DNA of 64,000 bases, taken from NCBI GenBank assembly GCA_947579605.1, contig OX388305.1, positions 25,123,542-25,187,541 of the forward strand. Reading direction: 5' to 3'. This stretch comes from Athripsodes cinereus (taxonomy: Eukaryota > Arthropoda > Insecta > Trichoptera > Leptoceridae). This document shows, one piece after another, positions 10,153-20,580 of this stretch. Every line of letters starts with the position of its first letter. The first letter of the stretch is position 1. The notes under the pieces are model-generated. The model had not been told where the DNA came from, did no database searches, and was given only the letters and a program-made list of their open reading frames with translations. Made by a program: the position numbers and the translations under genes.

Positions 10153-10377
10153 CTCTATTAAAATAAAATTAAAATGTTAAAAATAACCAAAGATAGTCTT
10201 ACCAGAGCTGCAACAAAAAACAAGAAAAAAAATTGAGAAATAAAACTAAAAAAAATCAACTGAAGCCGGCCCTCAACCGGAATGTAGAAAAAATAATAAT
10301 TAAATTATTATAAATTTTAAATAACACCGCACAGCAATAGACACAACCGAATGATCAAAGGTATTGTCACCGAAATG

Positions 10378-10637
10378 ATATAATACCTTTAGTCATGTCA
10401 GCTACAGGGGTAACTCCGAAATCTTTAATAAATAATTTACAAAAATTAGATTATTACCGGTTAATTTATACATAAAAATTCAAAAATATATTATTTTAAA
10501 CACTTGCAATATTCTTAGAAAATTTCTGAACACAAATATTTGAGGCACAATGCTGATATTTTGAACCCGCGTTTTTAGCTTAATCCTTTGATATCCTGTA
10601 TATCTGGTAGGCGAATTTTGCCCGACATTGGACTGTT
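10378..10637 (+). pseudogene. R2-type LINE fragment, copy A, right part
   Basis: After the right target duplication (10378-10390) the sequence continues as in the copy at 55,800-56,059: AGTCATGTCAGCTACAGGGG and so on, through CCTTTGATATCCTGTATATC to GACTGTT at 10631-10637. There the two copies part, which marks the 3' end of the family. Relative to the other copy there are substitutions and a small insertion near 10455 that breaks the reading frame, so this copy is dead. It was host to the I-type insertion. Confidence 0.75.
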
Positions 10638-11449
10638 GCATTAAATAAAAAATACAGTATCTCAGTGTTTATTATGCGATGTGAGAGTTTTATTTGTAGC
10701 ATCACTATTTTGTACTCCCTCTGTGCTACACGGAGTTTCTTCATGGTTGACTTAGCCAAAATCAAAGTTATACAAAATATAAAGAAAATAAGTGTCATGA
10801 GTGAGCGTGTACAAGGGAGCACTGATGTGCAAGACTAAAATCTTGCGAATGGGCGTAGAGATCATAAACTAAAGTTGCAGTATGACTACTTGTAAAAACT
10901 TGGTAAAGTAGATTGTAATGTTATTTGAACGATAGGGCGCCTATTACTTTTCGTTTAATATTCCGAGATGATTCAATATGTTAAAAATGCTCACCATGTT
11001 TCTTGTGAAAAAACAGTTTATGTTTTATCCTCTACAACTCATATTTAAAGGCTAGTTTTTTTTTTTTTTTCCTTTTTTATGTTTATTTTGATGGTATGTA
11101 TATTACCAAAATGTATTGTATTTTTTATTTTTTTAAAAAAGTACGTAAAAATTTTATATTTTGATTTGGATATAAAATTAAAATTTTTATTCATTCTCTT
11201 TTATATTTCTCTGTACATTCATAAAATATTTAAGAATATTATATAGTAAAAGCACAATACCATTGGGTGAATTTATCGTAATTATGTAATTTCTTCCGAC
11301 TAACCTAGATAATTTAAATATGGTCATTTATGTGTCATAAAAACAATAAACTAAAAAGTGATGTACGATGATTTACTATTTGTTTTAGTAAATTATTAAT
11401 AATTCCATTACATATTTCATATTTGCATCAGTTCACAAGCACTTATTTC
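10638..11449. other. AT-rich spacer
   Basis: No recognised gene or repeat. The 80-codon minus-strand frame at 10580-10822 overlaps the R2-type end and has no domain, so I treat it as chance. Confidence 0.45.
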
Positions 11450-11590
11450 ATGACTGCGACGTCTTGCATCATATTCACGGGCGCCGCGCCTCTCTTCCTC
11501 GTCTTCCCGACCCCGGTCCAGCGCGCTGTAACAACAGCCGCCCAGCGTCGCAGCATAATGCGCCGCCCTTGTTAAGTTTTCCCGATTTCA
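11450..11590. other. GC-rich island, possible promoter or short coding exon
   Basis: A ~120-bp segment with many CpG dinucleotides (GGGCGCCGCGCC, CAGCGCGC, CGTCGCAG, GCGCCGCCC) stands out from AT-rich flanks. On the plus strand ATG at 11450 to TAA at 11573-11575 gives a 41-residue frame; on the minus strand a ~45-codon frame rich in Arg and Glu (for example DRGREDEEERRGAREYDARR) crosses the same bases. Neither is recognisable. It may be an exon, a CpG-rich promoter or a decayed repeat; I cannot choose. Confidence 0.3.
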
Positions 11591-14250
11591 TTTTGATGTC
11601 TCCTATATCTTTCTCACAATATGATATTTGAATCGGATACTAATATATGCTTGACGACTTTTAACAATTTCTATTGAGTGGTTTTTAATCTCCAGTTATA
11701 TAATGAAACGTAAACGTAAGTATGTGCACACCGCACTGCAATATAACATTATTTACAATAGAAGATCGTACAGGCAGTAACACTGTCTGTATTCATAATA
11801 ATTATAAAATTTATTCATTAATATATTTAGAACACAAATCGTGTGTTTTTGGAGTCATACATGCCCATGTATGAAAATTATTTGTTCACATTGCTCGCTC
11901 ATCATTATTTTAGATCTACTAATTAAATTATTACTCTTCCCAAACTTGACGCAAAAATAAAATTTCTAAATCAAATCAACTACTTAGAAGTAAAATTTAT
12001 CTGTTTACATCGTGTATTTACATGTTAATTTTTATTTATTAAATACATTTATTATGTTTTTATTACCACAGCATCTTCACAACTAAAGTAGCCAGTTAAC
12101 TAATAATGCATGAAAAAAACATGCACGTTGTATTTCATCACAATATATTACATTATAATTTATTGTTTTGATAGTCGAATTCTAATCAATGATGTAAACA
12201 TCATAGGTGTGAAAAGGACCTAATGCTTTTGTTTGTTACAACATATAGCACTAATGGTAATAAGAATAATAGTACATAATAGTATAAAGGAGGCTTCGCT
12301 ACTTCTACTACTACTATTGTTTGTTGTTGATGATGATAATAATAGAAGAAAAAGAGGAGGGAGTCAGTTCAGAGTTGTAGTTGTTACTCTCTTCTCCCTT
12401 TGACCTACATAGTTCCCTAGTTTTTCTACTACTTCTACTTTTATATTATATTATAGGTAGGTACTATGTGTTATATATTATTATTATTATTATATTGCAC
12501 ATCCAATGGGCTCCGATCGTTAACTTGACTTGTTTTTAATGCCATCATTATTACATATAGATACAATACATATTTATATTATGTAGAATACTATTATCAT
12601 AATAAAATACTGGTGTTGTTTGCCTGCAACTGCTAAAATATAATATAAAAAATATAACGCCTAGCTGGGTGTATGTATACGTATTATAATGCCTGTCTAA
12701 ATAACAATATATTTCGAATATATACAGATTTTATCTATATATAGGTAAATAATAAAATACATGGATAGCTCACAATACACCGTTTCTATCACAACGACAT
12801 CAGAAGGCGGGAAATGTCGCGAGAAGAAGTGACGCAGTTGGTGCAGAGTCAAAGGCTGATTTCTGTCCAGTTCTCCCAAGAGCAACATTTAGTGCGATCA
12901 TGATGACGAGACGGAAAGCTAAAAATTTATAAGCCATTACTTCGTATTTTTTATATAAAAATTATTGATAATCATTTAATTTCGAATGGATTTATAATTA
13001 TAATAAATTTCATCTAAAATTGCACCAATTTCATACAATTTTTAAATTCGTAGATTTTCCTCTAATAACGATCTGGATGACCTTTTTTACAAAACACCAT
13101 TCCAATGATAGTGATAACAAAGTTTTAGAAACGTCGTGAGAATAAATAACGTATTGCCGTATTCTATGTAGAAATCGCTTTCAAAGGAGGGGTAAAATGT
13201 GGGAAAAATGTAGTTATCGTCGGTAAATTCACAAAATTTCCTATGTGCATTTAGCAACATTTCACAGGAGATAAAAAAAGTTATTTTTTTTCTGGGTGAT
13301 TAGTTTTTAGAGTTACCGTTACAGTAACCTACGTATATACTGTTATAATATAATAATGATGTGCAAAAAAATATTTATTAATCTCTTGGTGAACATAAGT
13401 TACAAAACTACTGCACAAAAAAATTATCTTGCACTTGTCGTGTTACATCTTTATACAATAATCATTGATTTTAATTTTTTGCATTTAAATTCCAATTATA
13501 TTGATGTATCTAATGCCTATATGTAAATATCTAACTTTTTTAATGTGTTCATTTTATATCTCACACAGAAAACATATGATTAATTTTTCAGAACATTGAT
13601 CTTATGTTGATTTTTTCTTTTTAGGTATAATTTTAATTCCGTTGTATTGCTTTTAATATCCATATATCTACTACTAGTCACTAGTACTATACCATACTCC
13701 ACAGTACGAGTGATAAACCTCATCGCTGAATTGGATACGTAAATATCTTTATTTTTCCTGCCTTTAACGAGTGACCGATTCCTTGCCGGGTGCTCCATGG
13801 AAATATTGCTGAAAGTATTTATAATAATAACTAGATAACTTATTTATGATGTGCCGTTTTGAGGAAAAACCACCCTAAGGGCCCATTCAAGAATCATAAC
13901 ACCTCCTGAACAATAGGGTTTTTAACCTCATCTTGAAATTTATACTGGAATTGGCAAGAATATAGGAAATGCACAAGCATATATTATTATCGTTATAAAT
14001 AACGACAATCGATAAATATAACATAAAAGCAATAATAAGCAATGACAGACATTAATCCTTTCTATATTGGCCGTTGTATACAAACAATACCTATCTTCTT
14101 ATTCTAGTGAATGCCTATTGAATCTAATAAACCCACTGTTTAACCCACATGAGGGTAAAGCTAGAGTTTGTTTTCAAAAATTCATTCTGCTTATGAGTCG
14201 TCAAAATGGATAATTTTTCATACATGTGTTATTTTTTAATCTGCATGTTT
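11591..14250. other. AT-rich spacer with little structure
   Basis: The interval holds short simple repeats (ACTACTACT near 12300 and TTATTATTATTAT near 12480) and a moderately GC-rich stretch at 12775-12900. That stretch shares a loose GGCTGATTTCTGTCCAGTTC-like block with 23980-24040 and may be old LINE 3' sequence. No gene recognised. Confidence 0.4.
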
Positions 14251-14254
14251 GTTA

Positions 14255-14312
14255 TTTGAAGTTGTCCACTGTTAGCTACCCTACTTAAGGGATATGCCGT
14301 TATGGCATTATT
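14255..14312 (+). repeat. Dispersed short repeat (GCTACCCTACTTAAGGGATA type)
   Basis: This is a further copy of the motif described at 173: CCACTGTTAGCTACCCTACT then AAGGGATATGCCGTTATGGC. Identity of the parent element is unknown. Confidence 0.4.
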
Positions 14313-16380
14313 ACTATGAACGAAATTCTTAACCATTTTATATCATTGTCATTGAAACTATTCATTTTGAAAGAGAATCACCTAGATTAACTGTCGGGAA
14401 TCTTATGGGCGAAATGTAGTCCTAATTTTATCCAACTATCACTGAAAATTGCATAACTACGATATGGTTAGCCCCATCTTTGGTCCTGTATCAGAGAGAC
14501 TATAGTTCTTCATAACATAATTAACATAAATAGCTTTGTAGTTTTGTGGTTCTCATTCAATAATAATACATTTTTCATAATCATTCTCATATGTGTTTAG
14601 AATATTTACTAATTTTTTTATTGTTTAACCGGATTTGGATGCAGATGACAAAACCAAAGATGCTTGCTTCTAAGGTTTGCATAAAGCATCTCTCGATTGG
14701 CGGACCTTAAATCGTGACAGTGAGAATGGTGGAATTGGTGAACGTTGTCCATGGACACTGAAAGTGATCACTTAAGCCAGCCTAGAGCGAATTCGTAAGC
14801 GTTGGGAAATCTTTCTCACTTCTATCGATTAGATTTTACACAATGTTTCATTGTGTAGACATGGTTCTCCAATTGAGGTTTCTGATTGGTATTCTCATAT
14901 GTATTTACAATGGCATCTGTATAACACTGAAATATAAACAACTTGTGTCGAAATATGAGAATAATAGTATATTTAACATACTTATTGAGTATGTATAATA
15001 ATAATAGTAATAAATAATATATTATATGTCGCGTTATTTATTTTAATTATCATATAGCGTCGTGCGTCGGTCGCCACGGCGCACGTTGTCGTTGTTTGTT
15101 TTGAGTTTCCACAGAGAAAATCGGCTGGAAATAGTGACACTCTTGATCAATTATTATTGTGTTGGTACCTACAGTCACATTTATTGTATGCGGCTCATCG
15201 TATTGATATTGTTGATGCAACGCACGCTTTTCTTCTTCAGATATTTATACTTATATGTGCTTTACTTATATAATACACACTTTTCTACGAATACAATATG
15301 TTAGCTTTCTTACTAATATGTATCTCTATCTTTATATAATAGAATTAAAATATTTGATGTATGATTTTCATATAAATCATTAAAAAATATAATATTGGAC
15401 TACAAACGAAAAACGAACTATTATTGAATCTTTTACTAAGATATTAGCAAGATATTTGATATTTGAATGTCCAAATAATGTAAGGTTGACATTATAAAAT
15501 AAAATAAATTAAAACGAAACAAAATATTTAGTGACTCCACTCTCTTGCAAGCCGGCTTTCGAAATTTTCAGCTGTCAGCACCAAACAAAATATATGGAGT
15601 ATTAAATATAAATTATATTGAAGTTAAAATTTATTCAGTACATGAATTGTGAATATCACGCAAGGAAGTGAGGGTTTCAGTAAGTCAACGAAAAAGTCGT
15701 GTACAACAATAACAACTACACATAATACGAATAGAACTATCAACAAAGACGAAAATATTTCATAGTCTTTTTATAAGTCCATATTTTACCTTGAAGTTTT
15801 CACCATTTTCCTTTTGTAGGTACATAATACAAACAGCAAAAGTTGTTTTTGAAATGTTTTGTATGTATGTTATGTACAATATTTTCATGTATTGCCGCCC
15901 CACACGTATATAGTATCAACTATCTACTACCTAACTGAAAGTATCTTATGTATACGTACTGACAGTTGTAAGTAAGCACAATAATAATACAACATGTCTA
16001 TCTAGTAGATATATATATATATATATTATATTGTGTTGGAGTGAAAGTTCTCTATTGAAGTGACACGTGCTGGAGAAGGGTCATTGCACTTATTGTAAGG
16101 ATGTAGTTTTGTAATATGTACATATTACATACTTGCATTTGTTACATACAATTCTACTATAATTCTATCGGATTATCTGATGATTAAAATTCCCCGATGT
16201 TCAGTATTGATCTACTAAGAAAACTTTCTCGGAAAATCCTTTTGTACAATTGCATTAGTTAAGGGTAGCGTACGTTGTATCATGCTAAGCTTCGTACTTT
16301 TTTGTCTCATTTTGATTTATGTAGAAATTTTTCTTATTGTTTGTGTTTTGATTATTATTTTTATCTGTGTTTAGTGTTAA
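14313..16380. other. Spacer, no gene recognised
   Basis: A less AT-rich patch at 14635-14870 (from GATTTGGATGCAGATGACAA) looks like decayed coding sequence of some old element, but every frame has stops and I recognise no motif. A short frame at 15062-15304 is basic then hydrophobic, with no domain. A (TA)n run lies at 16009-16026. Confidence 0.4.
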
Positions 16381-16530
16381 TATGACGTGGTTAGATGGAA
16401 GAAATCACTATATAGTGATAATCTCTCCATTGTATATTATCACATTTTTTTTCTTATGTAAACTGATTTGTTGATTTTATTATATGAATGATGATGTGCA
16501 AGAAGAATGAAATAAATAAATAAAAAAAAA
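16381..16530 (+). mobile_element. LINE 3' tail fragment (stem-loop type B)
   Basis: TGACGTGGTTAGATGGAAGA leads to a hairpin in which ATCACT pairs with AGTGAT, then TAATCTCTCCATTGTATATT, a T-rich stretch, GATGATGTGCAAGAAGAATG and an (AAAT)n/A tail ending at about 16530. It is the same family as 47150-47285. The copy is reduced to the 3' UTR. Confidence 0.65.
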
Positions 16531-16654
16531 GTCGAACGATGAGTTTGTGTTTCATATTTGAATAAAATTATTTTAATATCAATTCAGATCTGTAACTAAA
16601 ACTAATTTTAATTCATTGATTGAGTCGACGTTGATTTTGTAAAACTCCATTATA

Positions 16655-16743
16655 TTAATATAATGAAAACAAAATTGTTTTAAGGTTTTACTATGATTAG
16701 AATCATAGTAAAACCTAAAAACAATTTTGTTTTCATTATATCA
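16655..16743. repeat. 43-bp inverted repeat with 2-nt loop
   Basis: The left arm (16655-16698) and right arm (16701-16743) are near-perfect reverse complements around the centre GATTAGAATC. Each arm contains GAAAACAAAATTGTTTT-type sequence and GGTTTTACTATGATT. A transcript would fold into one long hairpin. Similar short-loop hairpins at 19282, 25100 and 29564 suggest related terminal structures of mobile elements. Confidence 0.7.
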
Positions 16744-17463
16744 ATAATTTTAACTTATTTGTGTATAATATATTATGTTAATTGGTTAAAGTAAATCTAA
16801 AACATAAAAAGGTAACTATGCGGAAACGTAAACTATTTTTTTAACACTTTATTTTTAATTATTGTAAAATATAGTTATTTCTTATTGATTTGGTATTGAA
16901 GATATTGATTAGTTGTTTTCCTGATTTAATGAATTATGAATTACAGCATAGTTTTCAGCTGCATTCATAATTATTTTCAGAACCAGCGTCTAAGTAAGAT
17001 GAAAGACGCACAAATATTATATGATTCATGCGATTACAATGAACTGCATGGCGCCAATTAATATATGTAAAATAAAATCTGCTATAATATGTTGTACATA
17101 CTACTTAATCACAGTTTTTCATTTGAAAATTCATATTACTAAGATCACTCACGACGCGTTACTATTATATATATGTAGCTTTACGAGATATTGAAGACAT
17201 AATTATTATATTCAGTAAGTTAGTAACGTTGGTATTATTAGACCTACTCAAAGTTAACTGTACGCTTTTAGGTATGTGCGTACTGATTTCATTCCACCAT
17301 GGTGTTGTAATCTTTATATTATTATAATGTTCTAGATATAATTATTGTTCCTATATCACAGTATGAGTAAGTCACTAAGTAATAAAGCAGTGGACCACTG
17401 AAAATTCTATTACGTTTTCGGATTCGACTAAAATATCCGCAATTTCGATTAATCCACAACATT
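16744..17463. other. AT-rich spacer
   Basis: Nothing recognised on either strand. Confidence 0.45.
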
Positions 17464-17638
17464 ATTTTTTTTTAAGATATAATATCTGGGTTTTGTTATA
17501 AACTCATATACAACCTTTACACCTTTCACAGTAAGCTAAAAGCTTGTATCGTGAAAGGGGGGTTTGCCGGCACCCGGGATCGAACTGGGGACCCCTTGTT
17601 CACGAGGCCGAGACTCTACCTCCAGATTATCGATGAAC
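17464..17638 (-). mobile_element. tRNA-derived SINE, family 1
   Basis: Minus-strand copy. The head has the tRNA-like part GAGGTAGAGTCTCGGCCTCG and a B box GTTCGATCCC (plus strand GGGATCGAAC near 17577). It continues through GCCGGCAAAC, TTTCACGATACAAGCTTTTA and GTGAAAGGTGTAAAGGTTG to a 3' end with GTTTATAACAAAACCCAGAT and an A-rich tail (plus-strand T run at 17464). The family has four other copies in the window. It is transcribed from its own internal RNA polymerase III promoter and moves using LINE enzymes. Confidence 0.8.
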
Positions 17639-18718
17639 TATTTATATGAAGGTCATAAGATTATGACCTCGAACGATCTTAGACGCATGTGTTTTCTTAT
17701 TCGATTTTCAATATTTTTATGTATAAAATAACGTTTTAGTATATTTGGAAGAAATTTGAGTTGAAAAGCGTCTGCCCTATGTTCTTGGGTGGATCTTAAA
17801 TGATAATTGGATTGTTGATGATTGGATAACCTTCTTTCTTTATTTTGTAACATTTAGTGGGTACCTCATTATATAAATATTAAATATAAACTTACTTGAA
17901 AGCGTAAAATTTATTTTAACATTTCAGTAAATTTCGGTCTAGCCTCATACATAATGCAAGTTCCGAGATTCGGCATTGATCGAACTATGGCAGTAAGTAT
18001 GAAGTAAAGCATTCGCACGCGTCGAGTTTAAAATAGCCACAAGTAAATAATCACACACACGTGCATGTACCTACTACCAACTGTAAGCTTCATAAGATAC
18101 AAACACATTACATATTATCTACTCTCAATATGAACGCAGGTATGTATGTGTGTGTTATGTAGGTACTCTTGTGTATGGCTGTGTATGTGCGTAACTGAAA
18201 TAGGATATCTGTAACGAATTAAAGAGTTTTTCACGTCGTACTTTACATGACTATGTAAACCTACACATGTTCTCTCTGTGTAAATTGTATCTCCTTATCT
18301 ACTTTTCTCCTACTAGCTGTAACCATAGTTACACGAAAACTGTACAGAATGGGGTCAATAGTCAACGGCAATACATTTCGTACCTATTAAAGGAAACTCA
18401 TACTTAGCAATCAAATCAATTCTAGCAATCAACTAGAAATAGAGTACTAATTCTCTCAGAATCACTAAATACTTTGCGATAAATCGCGACATATCCTACA
18501 AGTGAGGTTGCAAACAGATTAATCGCATGTAATAAACATGAAAACTGCCCTATCCATAATCCAACTTCCATTCCTCTCAGAATTCAGGTTCCAAAATTAA
18601 TATCAACACAATTGGAATTTGTTGCATCTTTTCCTCTTATCGTAAACATTAAACACCAGATTCCTATTTATAGCAAAAGACTGTTTCACAACTTTGGACC
18701 AATGCTTTTGATTTTCTA

Positions 18719-18786
18719 CAAAGTATTAAATGTGCTAAACAAGGATCTATGAAAATAGGTCCTTGTTTAGCACATTTAACACTTTG
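18719..18786. repeat. Hairpin, 32-bp arms with GAAA loop
   Basis: The arms 18719-18750 and 18755-18786 pair over 32 positions with two mismatches, one of them a T-G pair on the plus strand, around the tetraloop GAAA. The arms contain AAATGTGCTAAACAAGG and its complement. The length and tight loop are compatible with a small-RNA precursor or with the palindromic end of a mobile element; nothing in the sequence decides between them. Confidence 0.6.
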
Positions 18787-18838
18787 TTCTGATTGATAGA
18801 CCAAGCCAGATAAACTCATGGTACTTTCTATATATTTA

Positions 18839-19165
18839 CTAGCTGACTCGGCAAACGTTGTTTTGCCATACACATTATGCCATATACATTTGCCATATAC
18901 TAATATCGCTATTAAAAAATAGGGGTTGGTGGTAGAAGAGTGAAAATTTAGGGCTGTATGTATTTGCACCTCACTATAAAAAAATAAAAAAAATTGTCCA
19001 AAAAATAAAAAAAAATCGGGCTGGATCACCTCTAGCGGTATGAAAAATAGATGTTGGCCGATTCTCAGACCTACTCGACACACAACATTTTATCAAAATC
19101 GGTCCTGCCGTTTCGGAGGAGTATGATAACAAACACCGTGACACGAGAATTTTATATATTAGATA
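18839..19165 (+). mobile_element. Non-autonomous repeat, Helitron-like (tentative)
   Basis: It starts CTAGCTGACTCGGCAAACGT and ends GTGACACGAGAATTTTATAT ATTAGAT, with inner blocks GATGTTGGCCGATTCTCAGA and GCCGTTTCGGAGGAGTATG. I recognise this as a repeat type common in arthropod genomes that is usually assigned to Helitron-like (Helentron) non-autonomous elements. The assignment is from memory and not proven by the sequence. It has no inverted repeats at its ends. The minus-strand 139-codon frame at 18664-19083 runs through this repeat and the hairpin before it and is not a gene. Confidence 0.5.
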
Positions 19166-19226
19166 TTTTTCGCTATAGATTTTATATCCTCACTACCTAC
19201 TTGTGTTGGTAAATAATGTCATTTAA

Positions 19227-19458
19227 ACCATTTTTCATTTTATTCACTGTGTCGGTGTTTAGGTAGTAGAATTCCATATCAAAATAATAAAACAAATGTT
19301 TTATTCTACTAATGGTTTATTATGTGAGAGAGACGTCTTTCGTCTGATGAGGACATTGTCAATCTGACAATGTCCTCATCAGACGAAAGACGTCTCTCTC
19401 ACATAATAAACCATTAGTAGAATAAAACATTTGTTTTATTATTTCGACCATTTTTCAT
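19227..19458. mobile_element. 208-bp palindromic mini-element with hammerhead-like motif
   Basis: The body (19239-19446) is flanked by a 12-bp direct repeat, ACCATTTTTCAT, at 19227-19238 and 19447-19458. It has a 43-nt head (with TGTCGGTG and GTAGTAGAATTCCAT) and then a perfect palindrome: arms 19282-19361 and 19365-19444, 80 nt each with no mismatch, loop ATC. Each arm carries a hammerhead-like core; on the plus strand of the right arm it reads CTGACAATGTC, loop, GACGAAA, GACGTC, TC. The head and core are shared with 25075-25245, and the core with the tail of the Penelope-like element at 34101. I read it as a non-autonomous, Penelope-related, retrozyme-like element. Confidence 0.65.
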
Positions 19459-19613
19459 GGTCTTTCACAAAAAGGCACAATTCAAAATAAATTATCAAAG
19501 TTATTATTATAACTATATTATTTTATAGAAAATGATGATATAAATTTCACATGAATCAAAAAAAATCTTCTTATGTTACCTTTCTTCACAAAATGGAAAA
19601 TAAGTAATAATGG

Positions 19614-20399
19614 ATAATAAGATATGCTGACGACATAGCACTGCTCGCAGACTCCGAGATGGAGCTGAACGAAGCCTTAGGAAAAATGGAAAGTATACTG
19701 TTGTCAAAGTACAACATGAAAATAAATAAAGAAAAAACAAAATGTATGGTCGTTGGAAGAGAGGAAGCGACTGCGAACATTGCCATAAATGGAGTGAGCA
19801 TCAAACAAGTAAGTGAATTCGTGTACCTGGGCAGTAGAATAAACCAGGATGGACGCTCCAAAGCAGAAATCGTAAGCAGAATAAACCAGGCAAGGATTGT
19901 CTTTAACAAAAAATCGAAGATATCGGAATCCCCAAATATTGACTTAAACGTAAGGAAGAACCTTACTAAAGCCTTTGTATGGAGCATTCTGCTTTATGGT
20001 TGTGAGACATGGACCATCAGCAAGAGTGAAAGCGGACGGTTGGCGGCCTTTGAAATGTGGTGCTACAGACGCATGCTTAAGATCCATTGGTCGGAGCACG
20101 TCGAAAACGAAGAAGTATTAACCAGGGTAGGCGAAAAAAGGCAACTCCTTAAGAGAATCAGCCAACAACGAGCTAACTGGATTGGCCACAACATCAGGCA
20201 CCCAGGACTACTCATAGCCATCGCGGAGGGTAAGACAGAGGGGACAAATGGCAGAGGCCGACCAAGAGACGCATATATGGACCAACTGAAGAGTGATATG
20301 AACTGTGGCTCATACGTAGAGCTGAAAAGACTGGCGGAGAATAGAGACGAATGGAGAAGAAAAACCAAACTCGTTGCAGACCAATCCAATGGATTGTAA
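19614..20399 (+). pseudogene. RTE-like LINE, C-terminal reverse transcriptase fragment
   Basis: An open frame of ~260 codons starts inside the polymerase active site (RYADDIALLADSE, TAT of YADD at 19623) and runs to a natural stop. It shows the post-catalytic RT motifs KINKEKTKCMVVG and EFVYLGSRINQDGR, then the RTE-type C-terminus LYGCETWTISKSE, AFEMWCYRRMLKIHW, NWIGHNIRH and GRGRPRDAYMDQL. The Met at 19659 is internal, not a true start. The endonuclease and N-terminal RT are missing, so it is a classic 5' truncation; the remaining frame has no lesion and is fairly young. Related scraps lie at 24525 (-), 36705 (+) and 62820 (+). Confidence 0.85.
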
Positions 20400-20446
20400 C
20401 TCATTATATATAGGCATAACCGTACTAATAAACTATGTTATACTCC

Positions 20447-20520
20447 CAAGCAGCACACGATCAAGCCACGTAGTTCTCACACGTCCGCGCTTTCTCACAC
20501 TCTCCCTCTTTCAGAGAGGC
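20447..20520 (-). pseudogene. RTE-like LINE scrap (RGRPRTTW family)
   Basis: Minus-strand translation gives LSERGRVRKRGRVRTTWLD, the same segment as in the copies at 1219 and 49819. Only about 25 codons remain. Confidence 0.55.
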
Positions 20521-20580
20521 ATTTATTTATTTATTTTATTTATTTACACAGTGAACGGCTATTTAAGCCTTTAACAATCA
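20521..20580 (-). mobile_element. LINE 3' tail fragment (type C)
   Basis: An ATTTATTTATTTATTTTATT run is followed by GAACGGCTATTTAAGCCTTT. On the minus strand this is GTTAAAGGCTTAAATAGCCG then an (AAAT)n tail. GGCT and AGCC form a small stem. Similar ends lie at 27929, 63255 and, in plus orientation, 24975. Confidence 0.55.

Larger units (their letters stand above)
4616..10377 (-). mobile_element. Full-length I-group non-LTR retrotransposon
   Basis: The element runs on the minus strand for 5,762 bp and has both LINE ORFs. It is bounded by a perfect 13-bp direct repeat, ATATAATACCTTT, at 4603-4615 and 10378-10390. That repeat is single-copy in the uninterrupted relative at 55.8 kb, so it is a real target-site duplication. 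The 5' UTR is about 225 bp (10153-10377). The 3' UTR is about 420 bp and ends in an A/G-rich tail that appears on the plus strand as CTTCTTCTTCTTCTTTTTCT at 4616. The ORF2 combination of AP endonuclease, reverse transcriptase, RNase H and C-terminal CxC..H..C motif, with zinc knuckles in ORF1, places it in the I/R1/Loa/Jockey assemblage; the RNase H favours the I group. No stop or frameshift was seen in either ORF, so it is young and possibly active. Confidence 0.9.

Noticed and set aside
12775..12905. Possible repeat pair with 23955-24057 (GGCTGATTTCT block)
   Set aside because: The similarity is loose outside about 20 bases, so I did not annotate it as a family.
18664..19083. 139-codon minus-strand open frame
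   Set aside because: It runs through a 32-bp hairpin and a Helitron-like repeat; composition and lack of any domain show it is a by-product.
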